Positions 58,521 to 64,000 of a DNA stretch of 64,000 nt are shown piece after piece. Location of the stretch: NCBI GenBank assembly GCA_039180525.1, contig JBCDDF010000003.1, forward strand, positions 107,944 through 171,943, written 5' to 3'. Made by a program: the position numbers and the translations under genes. The notes under the pieces are model-generated. The model did no database searches and was not told the DNA's origin. It saw nothing but the letters and a program-made list of their open reading frames with translations. Numbering within the stretch: position 1 is the stretch's first letter; the number at the start of each line of letters is the position of its first letter. The DNA comes from Halovulum sp039180525. Its GTDB lineage: Bacteria > Pseudomonadota > Alphaproteobacteria > Rhodobacterales > Rhodobacteraceae.

Positions 58521-58949
58521 GCCCGCTGGTTGTCGCCGCGACGCTTCGGCAGGCTGCAGGCGGATCTACGCAGGGAAGGCATCGCCCTCTTCCCGGTCGG
58601 TGGCGCTGCGCGTGCGACCGCAGCGTAAAAAGGGCCAACCCAATGGATCGCGGGTGATGGACGATCGCTTTTGGAAGCTGTTGGGCACCGTGGCGTACGC
58701 ATCGCGATGGGCCGTGCCGGGGTTCCTGCGACGCGCCGTGTCGACTGGCCGGCGGCGCGCGGTGAGAGAGCGGTGAGGGATGAGAACGACGCGCCGGGCA
58801 GTGCAGAGGGCGGTGGGCCGTGCCAGAGGGGCGCGTCACGCTTTGCCGGTGGCGGGCGCGGGGCGCCTCTGAAAGACGATCGCGCATGCTCGCCCCCTTG
58901 GCTTTCGGCCCGCCCGCGTTAGGCTGGGCGGGTCATTTCCGGAGCCAAG
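58521..58949. other. 429-nt region with no supported gene
   Basis: It lies between the Hpt-like gene and the aminopeptidase gene, both on the plus strand. A possible 39-residue frame (58657-58776, beginning MDDRFWKLLGTVAY) has a weak ribosome site and no recognised homology, so it is not called. No strong terminator or repeat is evident; the aminopeptidase promoter is presumably here. Confidence 0.5.
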
Positions 58950-60335
58950 ATGCCAGAGTTCGCCGATCCCGCCACACCCGCCACGCCGATCCACGTTATC
59001 CCGCCGGACACCGCAGAGGATTGGGTCGCCGCTCAGCCGGACCACGCGCGCGCGCAACTGGCGGCGAAACCGTTCAAGGGCGCCTTGGCCGACATCCGCA
59101 CCCTGATCGCGCCCGATGGTGCCGTCGATTGCGTGCTGGCCGGCTGGGGCTCGGCGCAGGACCGGGCCCGGCATCAGTTTCCCCTGGGCGGTCTGGCGGC
59201 GCGGGTGCCGCCCGGTTGCTACCGGCTGGAATCGATGCCCTCGGATGCCGATCCGGCTTTGTTCGCGTTTGCCTGGCTGCGCAGCGGCTATCGGTTCGAC
59301 CGCTACAAGACCCGCAACGCGCAGGCCGCCAGCCTGGTCGCGCCTGCGGGTGTCGATCCGGACCGCATCCTGGCCGAGGTGCGCGCCGCCGATCTGACCG
59401 CCGATCTGATCAACACACCCGCCAATGACATGGGGCCGCACGCCCTGATCGCCGCAATGGCGGATCTGGCGCAGGCGCATGGCGCAAAGATGACAGAGAT
59501 CGCCGGCGACGCGCTTTTGGAACAGAATTTTCCGCTGATCCACGCCGTGGGTCGTGCCGGCGGGGCGCCGCCCAGGCTGGGCGACTTCCAATGGGGTGAT
59601 CCCGCGCATCCCAAAGTGACGCTGGTCGGCAAGGGGGTTTGTTTCGACACGGGCGGGTTGAACCTGAAGCCGGGCGGCTCGATGGGGTTGATGAAAAAGG
59701 ACATGGGCGGTGCGGCGACGGTCCTGGGCTTGGCACAAATGATCATGGTGTGGAAGCTGCCGATCCGTTTGCGCGTTCTGGTTCCGGCGGTGGAAAACGG
59801 TGTGTCGGCCGGCGCGTTCCGGCCTGGTGACATTCTGACCGCCCGCAACGGGCGCACGGTGGAGATCAACAACACGGACGCCGAGGGCCGGCTGATACTG
59901 GCCGACGCACTGGCGCTCGCGGCCGAGGAGACGCCGCAGATCCTGGTTTCCATGGCCACGCTGACCGGTGCCGCGCGGGTGGCGCTGGGCCCAGATCTAG
60001 TGCCCTATTTCACCGATGATGACGGGCTGTCCCACGCGCTGCACAGCGCCGGTCGGGCGGTCGCGGATCCGGTGTGGCAGTTGCCGTTCTGGGACCCTTA
60101 CGAGGACATGATAGAGCCCGATATCGCCGATCTCGACAACGCGCCCAAGGGCGGGTTCGCCGGCGCGATTACCGCGGCGCTGTTCTTGCGGCGTTTCACC
60201 GCGGGCGCGGACGCTTACATGCACTTCGACTGCTATGGTTGGACACCCAGCGCCAAACCCGGCCGGCCGACGGGCGGCACGGCGCAGGGTGCCCGCGCGA
60301 TGTTCCGGCTGCTGAGCGACCGGTTCGCGGCGTGA
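58950..60335 (+). CDS. Leucyl aminopeptidase family (M17) protein
   Basis: A 461-residue dinuclear-zinc aminopeptidase. The C-terminal catalytic domain has KGVCFDTGGLNLKPGGSMGLMKKDMGG (metal and catalytic Lys) and the M17 signature NNTDAEGRLILADALALA. The N-terminal regulatory domain is shorter and divergent. It removes N-terminal residues from peptides; some M17 members also act on cysteinylglycine or bind DNA. Its stop overlaps the GTG start of an NlpC/P60 gene, suggesting joint use on cell-wall or dietary peptides (inference). Confidence 0.9.
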   Translation: MPEFADPATPATPIHVIPPDTAEDWVAAQPDHARAQLAAKPFKGALADIRTLIAPDGAVDCVLAGWGSAQDRARHQFPLGGLAARVPPGCYRLESMPSDADPALFAFAWLRSGYRFDRYKTRNAQAASLVAPAGVDPDRILAEVRAADLTADLINTPANDMGPHALIAAMADLAQAHGAKMTEIAGDALLEQNFPLIHAVGRAGGAPPRLGDFQWGDPAHPKVTLVGKGVCFDTGGLNLKPGGSMGLMKKDMGGAATVLGLAQMIMVWKLPIRLRVLVPAVENGVSAGAFRPGDILTARNGRTVEINNTDAEGRLILADALALAAEETPQILVSMATLTGAARVALGPDLVPYFTDDDGLSHALHSAGRAVADPVWQLPFWDPYEDMIEPDIADLDNAPKGGFAGAITAALFLRRFTAGADAYMHFDCYGWTPSAKPGRPTGGTAQGARAMFRLLSDRFAA

Positions 60336-61174
60336 CCGGCGACCCGCGCGTGACCCTGGCGCGCGCCGATCTGGCGGCGGCGCATTTGCGCGGGCAGGCC
60401 AACGCCGCGCGGTTCGTCGAGCCGACGCCGATGCGGGTGACCGCGCCGGTTCTGGACGTCACCGACGCCCGCGGCGGCGCGCTGACAACCCAGTTTCTGT
60501 TCGGCGAGCGTATCGAGATCTGTGACGCGGGTGCGGATGGAGCGGCCTGGGGTCAGGCAGCGGCGGATGGTTATGTCGGCTACATGGACCCTTCCGGGCT
60601 GGCGCCTTGGGCCCCGCCCACCCACCGCGTGCGGGTGCTGGGCACGCAGCTTTATCGCGGACCGGGCTTGAAACAGGCCCCGATCGGCGCCCTGCCTTAC
60701 GCGGCCCGGGTCTGCGTGACCCAGACCCAGGCCGATTTCGCCCGGTTGGAGGATGGGCGCTGGTGTCCGGCGCAGCATCTGGCGCCGTTGGACGCGCCGG
60801 CGGCTGATTTCGTGGCGGAGGCGCGGATGTTTCTGGGGGTGCCCTATCTTTGGGGTGGGCGCAGCGGCTGGGGGCTGGATTGCTCCGCCCTGGTGCAGCT
60901 TGCGCTGGCGGCTGCCGGTATCGCCGCGCCGCGCGATTCCGACCAGCAGGAGGCGCTGGGCGGTCCCGCCGACGGCCCGGCGCGCCGCGGCGACCTGGTC
61001 TTTTGGGAAGGTCATGTCGGCATTCTGGAAGCGCCCGACAGGTTGCTGCACGCCAATGCCCACCACATGGCGGTGGTCAGCGAGGATTTCGAAACCGCCA
61101 GTGTCCGTATCGCCGCCACGCCGACCGGCCCGATCACCGCGCGCCGAAGACTGGCCGACAAGCAGGGCGGTTGA
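60332..61174 (+). CDS. NlpC/P60 family endopeptidase with SH3-type domains
   Basis: A 280-residue protein. Residues about 30-150 look like two bacterial SH3-like modules (PVLDVTDARGG..., VRVLGTQLYRGPGLKQAPIGALPYAARV). The C-terminal NlpC/P60 domain has the catalytic Cys184 in GLDCSALVQ, His226 in EGHVGILE and a third polar residue near HANAHH. Such enzymes cleave gamma-D-glutamyl-diamino-acid bonds of wall peptides. There is no signal peptide, so it probably acts on recycled cytoplasmic muropeptides. GTG start overlaps the aminopeptidase stop. Confidence 0.88.
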   Translation: MTGDPRVTLARADLAAAHLRGQANAARFVEPTPMRVTAPVLDVTDARGGALTTQFLFGERIEICDAGADGAAWGQAAADGYVGYMDPSGLAPWAPPTHRVRVLGTQLYRGPGLKQAPIGALPYAARVCVTQTQADFARLEDGRWCPAQHLAPLDAPAADFVAEARMFLGVPYLWGGRSGWGLDCSALVQLALAAAGIAAPRDSDQQEALGGPADGPARRGDLVFWEGHVGILEAPDRLLHANAHHMAVVSEDFETASVRIAATPTGPITARRRLADKQGG

Positions 61175-61219
61175 GCCCGCCGGGCCGGCTGTGTATGCGG
61201 GATCGCGAACGGAGCGCCG

Positions 61220-62530
61220 ATGCCTAAACGCCTTTCCACCCGGGATGCCGCCTTCGAAGCGGAATTCGCCCAACTGCTGGCCGCCAAGCGCGAACAGGCG
61301 CCGGATGTCCGCGATACGGTCGCGCGCATTCTGGCCGAGGTTCGCCGCGACGGCGACGATGCCGTGATCGCCCGGACCGCGCAATTCGACGTGCTGGAAC
61401 TGACAGCCGCGACCCTTGCCTTCGATCCGGAGGATATCGCAGCCGCCGTCGCCCAGGTGCCGGCGGATCAAAAAGCGGCGCTGGATCTGGCCGCCGACCG
61501 CATCCGCGCCTACCACGAACGCCAGCGGCCGCAGGATGCGGCCTGGATGGACGCTGCCGGCGCGGAGTTGGGCTGGCGCTGGACGGCGGTGGGTGCGGCC
61601 GGGCTTTATGTGCCTGGCGGGCTGGCCTCCTACCCGTCCTCAGTGCTGATGAATGCGATCCCGGCCCAGGTTGCCGGCGTGCCGCGGCTGATCATGTGCG
61701 CCCCGACCCCGCGCGGCGCGGTCAACCCGCTGGTGCTTTATGCCGCACAGATCACCGGCATCGAGGCGGTCTATCGCATCGGCGGGGCTCAGGCGATCGG
61801 CGCCATGGCCTACGGCACCCAGACCATCGCGCCCGTCGACAAGATCACTGGCCCCGGCAACGCCTATGTGGCGGAGGCCAAGCGCCAGGTCTTCGGTACG
61901 GTCGGCATCGACATGATCGCCGGCCCGTCGGAGATACTGGTGATCGCCGACGCGCATAACGATCCGGATTGGGTCGCGCTGGATCTGCTGAGTCAGGCCG
62001 AACATGACGAAAGCGCTCAGGCGATCCTGATCACCGATAACGCGGGTTTTGCGGACGCGGCGGCGGCGGCGGTGGCCGCGCGGTTGGAAACGCTGGACCG
62101 GAGCGCGGTGGCCGGGGCCAGTTGGCGCGACCATGGCGCGATCATCGTAGTCGACGACTGGGAGCAGGCGGTCGCTTTGACCGACCGCATCGCCCCCGAG
62201 CATCTGGAGATCTGTACCGAGGACGCGGAAAGCCTTTCCCTGCGCATCCGCAATGCCGGCGCAATCTTCCTCGGCGGTTGGACGCCGGAGGCCATCGGCG
62301 ACTATGCCGGCGGCCCAAACCACGTGTTGCCGACGGCCCGGTCGGCGCGGTTCTCCTCCGGCCTGTCGGTTCTGGATTTCATGAAGCGCACCACGATCGC
62401 GCGCATGACACCCGACAGCTTGCGCGCCATCGGGCCGGCGGCGGAAACCCTGGCCAAGGCCGAAGGGCTGGGCGCGCATGGTGCGTCTGTCCGGGCGCGG
62501 CTCGATCGTTTGAACGCGGGCGAGCCATGA
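61220..62530 (+). CDS. hisD: Histidinol dehydrogenase
   Basis: A 436-residue zinc enzyme for the last two oxidations of histidine biosynthesis. The VGAAGLYVPGGLASYPSSVLMNAIPA, RIGGAQAIGAMAYGT and DKITGPGNAYVAEAKRQVFGTVGIDMIAGPSE blocks are intact, with the zinc-binding and catalytic HLE region in RIAPEHLEI. Length is typical. Its stop overlaps the UPF0262 start (ATGA). Confidence 0.96.
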   Translation: MPKRLSTRDAAFEAEFAQLLAAKREQAPDVRDTVARILAEVRRDGDDAVIARTAQFDVLELTAATLAFDPEDIAAAVAQVPADQKAALDLAADRIRAYHERQRPQDAAWMDAAGAELGWRWTAVGAAGLYVPGGLASYPSSVLMNAIPAQVAGVPRLIMCAPTPRGAVNPLVLYAAQITGIEAVYRIGGAQAIGAMAYGTQTIAPVDKITGPGNAYVAEAKRQVFGTVGIDMIAGPSEILVIADAHNDPDWVALDLLSQAEHDESAQAILITDNAGFADAAAAAVAARLETLDRSAVAGASWRDHGAIIVVDDWEQAVALTDRIAPEHLEICTEDAESLSLRIRNAGAIFLGGWTPEAIGDYAGGPNHVLPTARSARFSSGLSVLDFMKRTTIARMTPDSLRAIGPAAETLAKAEGLGAHGASVRARLDRLNAGEP

Positions 62531-63012
62531 GTTCCGACCGGCTGGTGGATATCACGCTGGATGACAGCGGACTGCCGGCACCCACGCCGGAAATCGAGCA
62601 GGAACGCCGCGTCGCCATGTTCGATCTGCTGGAGCGCAACAGCTTTGCTTTGCCGCAGCGCGACGGCCAGGCGCCGGTGCCCGGCCCCTACCGGCTGCAT
62701 CTGTCGATACGGGATGGGCGGCTGGCTCTCTCGGTTTCGACCGAAGCCGCCGAACGGGTCGGAGAGGCGCATCTGTCGCTCAGCCCGTTCCGTCAGGTTG
62801 TGCGCGATTACTTTCAGATCTGCGAAGCCTATTTCGACGCCGTCAAACGCCTGCCCCCCAGCCAGATCGAGGCCATCGATATGGGCCGGCGCGGCATCCA
62901 CAACGAAGGCGCGCGCATTCTGATCGAGCGGCTGGAGGGCAAGATCGACACCGATCACGACACCGCGCGGCGCCTGTTCACCCTGATCTGCGTCCTGCAT
63001 TTCAAAGGATAG
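62527..63012 (+). CDS. UPF0262 family protein
   Basis: A 161-residue cytoplasmic protein of UPF0262, a family I know mainly from alphaproteobacteria; function unknown. It has LVDITLDDSGLPAPTPEIEQERRVAMFDLLERN, YRLHLSIRDGRLALSV and the late MGRRGIHNEGARILIERLEGK, all family hallmarks. It is coupled to hisD by ATGA overlap and lies 3 nt before the phosphatase gene, a conserved order in this group of bacteria. Confidence 0.9.
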   Translation: MSSDRLVDITLDDSGLPAPTPEIEQERRVAMFDLLERNSFALPQRDGQAPVPGPYRLHLSIRDGRLALSVSTEAAERVGEAHLSLSPFRQVVRDYFQICEAYFDAVKRLPPSQIEAIDMGRRGIHNEGARILIERLEGKIDTDHDTARRLFTLICVLHFKG

Positions 63013-63015
63013 GGT

Positions 63016-63456
63016 GTGGCGGAGTTGACGCCCGGCTCGGTCCTTTTCTGCTGCGACTACAACTCGGTCCGCTCGCCCATGGCCGAAGGCATCATGAAAA
63101 AGCTGCACGGCCAGCGGATTTATGTGCAATCCGCGGGCGTCCGCCACGAGCAGGATATCGACGGGTTCTCGGTCGCCGTCTGCGCTGAGATCGGGGTCGA
63201 GTTGACCCGCCACCGCACCCGGTCTTTCGAAGAGATGGAGGAATGGGGCGACGAGATCGACAGCTATGATCTGATTGTCGCCCTGTCGCCGGCCTCTTTG
63301 CGGCATGCGCAGGAATACACCCGCTATCACGCGATCGAGGTCGAGTATTGGCCGATCTTCGACCCGACCGGGCTGGGCGAGACGCGCGAGGACAAGCTGA
63401 CCGCCTATCGCCAGGCGCGCGATCAGATCCTGGCCCGGATCGAGGCGCGGTTCTGA
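63016..63456 (+). CDS. Low-molecular-weight phosphatase / ArsC-thioredoxin-like family protein
   Basis: A 146-residue protein of the LMW protein tyrosine phosphatase fold. The P-loop is CDYNSVRSP with Cys13 and Arg19 (CX5R). A second Cys at 12 lies directly beside it. The usual C-terminal DP motif appears as IFDPTG. It starts with GTG 3 nt after the UPF0262 stop. The family covers tyrosine phosphatases and arsenate reductases; the setting with hisD does not decide which. Confidence 0.85.
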   Translation: MAELTPGSVLFCCDYNSVRSPMAEGIMKKLHGQRIYVQSAGVRHEQDIDGFSVAVCAEIGVELTRHRTRSFEEMEEWGDEIDSYDLIVALSPASLRHAQEYTRYHAIEVEYWPIFDPTGLGETREDKLTAYRQARDQILARIEARF

Positions 63457-63608
63457 GGGGGGAGCGCGAGGACGGAAATCGCGTTCCGGCTTGCGCGCCT
63501 CGAACCGCCGCCGTCTTGGAGATCTTGGACGGCACGCGGGGCAACGCACAAGCTTTGGTCAAAATCTGATGCGACACTGCGCGCAAGCCGAAGCTGGGAA
63601 GGATGATC

Positions 63609-64000
63609 ATGCGGATCCAACTGTTCACTGCCGCGCTTGCCGTGTTGTTGCCGGGAACCGTCCTGGCCCAGGACGCTTGCGGCATCATCGGTGCCGAGGC
63701 GCCATGGATCGCCGGCGATGCGGCCGGGTCCGATCTGTCCGGCCGCGACACGCCGCTGACCGAAACGGCAGAGATCCCGGCCTCCGGGCCATTGGTACGG
63801 CGCTTTTCGGTTTCCACCGATACCGGTGCGCGCATCGCGGTGGATGCCGACGGGCCGGGCGACCCGACGATTGCGCTTTATGATGCGCAGGGCGGGTTGG
63901 CCGGCGAAAACGACGATGCCGCCGGCAGCAGCAATTCGCGGCTGGATTTGGTTCTGGCGCAGGGCGATTACTGCCTGGTGGCGCGCGAATTCAGCGGCGA
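63609..64000 (+). CDS. Secreted PPC-domain-like protein (3'-truncated by window edge)
   Basis: The frame is open from the ATG to the end of the window (130 residues seen). The signal peptide MRIQLFTAALAVLLPGTVLAQ ends near residue 21. After a Ser/Asp/Gly-rich part, residues about 65-128 (RRFSVSTDTGARIAVDADG, PTIALYDAQGGLAGENDDA, LDLVLAQGDYCLVARE) resemble a bacterial pre-peptidase C-terminal (PPC) beta-sandwich. The ATG at 63609 has GGGAAGG six nt upstream. The remainder of the protein, and so its activity, lies outside the window. Confidence 0.7.
   Translation, partial: MRIQLFTAALAVLLPGTVLAQDACGIIGAEAPWIAGDAAGSDLSGRDTPLTETAEIPASGPLVRRFSVSTDTGARIAVDADGPGDPTIALYDAQGGLAGENDDAAGSSNSRLDLVLAQGDYCLVAREFSG

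Noticed and set aside
58657..58776. Possible 39-residue plus-strand gene
   Set aside because: Weak ribosome site, no homology recognised, Arg-rich end typical of chance frames.
1..64000. tRNA, rRNA, CRISPR, prophage or transposase genes
   Set aside because: None was recognised on either strand by eye; short or degenerate RNA genes could be missed and a tRNAscan/Infernal run would settle this.

Overview
The window reads as a chromosomal segment of a GC-rich alphaproteobacterium, most likely Rhodobacterales (Rhodobacteraceae/Paracoccaceae). Pointers are the UPF0262 gene coupled to hisD, a DUF6525 gene, an alphaproteobacterial-type SOS box (GTTC-N7-GTTC) in front of an imuA-imuB-dnaE2 mutagenesis cassette, an IalB-like protein, and an sdhC-sdhD-sdhA..sdhB order with extra genes before sdhB. 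I see no rRNA, tRNA, CRISPR array, phage, transposase or origin. Coding density is high and many genes are joined by ATGA/GTGA stop-start overlaps. The first and last genes are cut by the window edges.

Layout. 0-7.3 kb: housekeeping and metabolism (class I aminotransferase, ornithine-cyclodeaminase-like enzyme, rsmD, an FAD reductase, peroxiredoxin, pterin dehydratase, a DUF482-type acyltransferase, glycerophosphodiesterase, RidA), with two repeat structures between 1.6 and 2.1 kb. 7.4-10.5 kb: a type I secretion ATPase and adaptor with no substrate beside them. 10.6-14.2 kb: envelope genes (mlaA, mlaC, a PBP1A-type synthase). 14.4-16.2 kb: glnK-amtB with a strong terminator. 16.3-21.4 kb: VOC protein, free-methionine-sulfoxide reductase, asparaginase overlapping an ECF sigma factor, IalB-like protein, rlmN and an L,D-transpeptidase-type lipoprotein. 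21.6-24.6 kb: three coupled Gfo/Idh/MocA dehydrogenases. 24.7-27.3 kb: a BASS transporter and an acyl-CoA ligase.

27.5-33.9 kb holds the SOS mutagenesis cassette imuA-imuB-dnaE2 with a perfect SOS box. It is bracketed by two 42-nt palindromic repeats that are identical except for one base. 33.9-39.5 kb is a six-gene overlapping operon for a Nik/Dpp-type ABC transporter plus a DMT permease; both of its ATPases have an altered signature motif.

39.6-48.6 kb is a metal-homeostasis district. One part is a CobW GTPase with DUF1826 and NTF2-like partners, facing an Rrf2 regulator across a palindrome. The other is a Zur-znuCBA operon with a Zur-like box. That operon also contains an unannotated 43-residue membrane peptide between zur and znuC, and it ends in an internally deleted FAD protein and a DUF6525 gene. 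An alkaline phosphatase lies between the two parts.

48.6-51.2 kb is a Kef-type K+/H+ antiporter with its flavoprotein partner. 51.3-56.3 kb is the succinate dehydrogenase operon, in which a GT25 glycosyltransferase and two paralogous lipoproteins sit between sdhA and sdhB. 56.5-64 kb: a secreted protein, asd, an Hpt-like protein without the expected histidine, an M17 aminopeptidase coupled to an NlpC/P60 hydrolase, hisD-UPF0262-LMW phosphatase, and the start of a secreted PPC-domain protein.

The observations I consider most worth following are the repeat-bracketed imu cassette, the small genes built into the Zur operon, the non-sdh genes inside the sdh operon, and the paired signature-motif substitutions in the ABC transporter. 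All functional statements are homology recognition by eye; no search was run.
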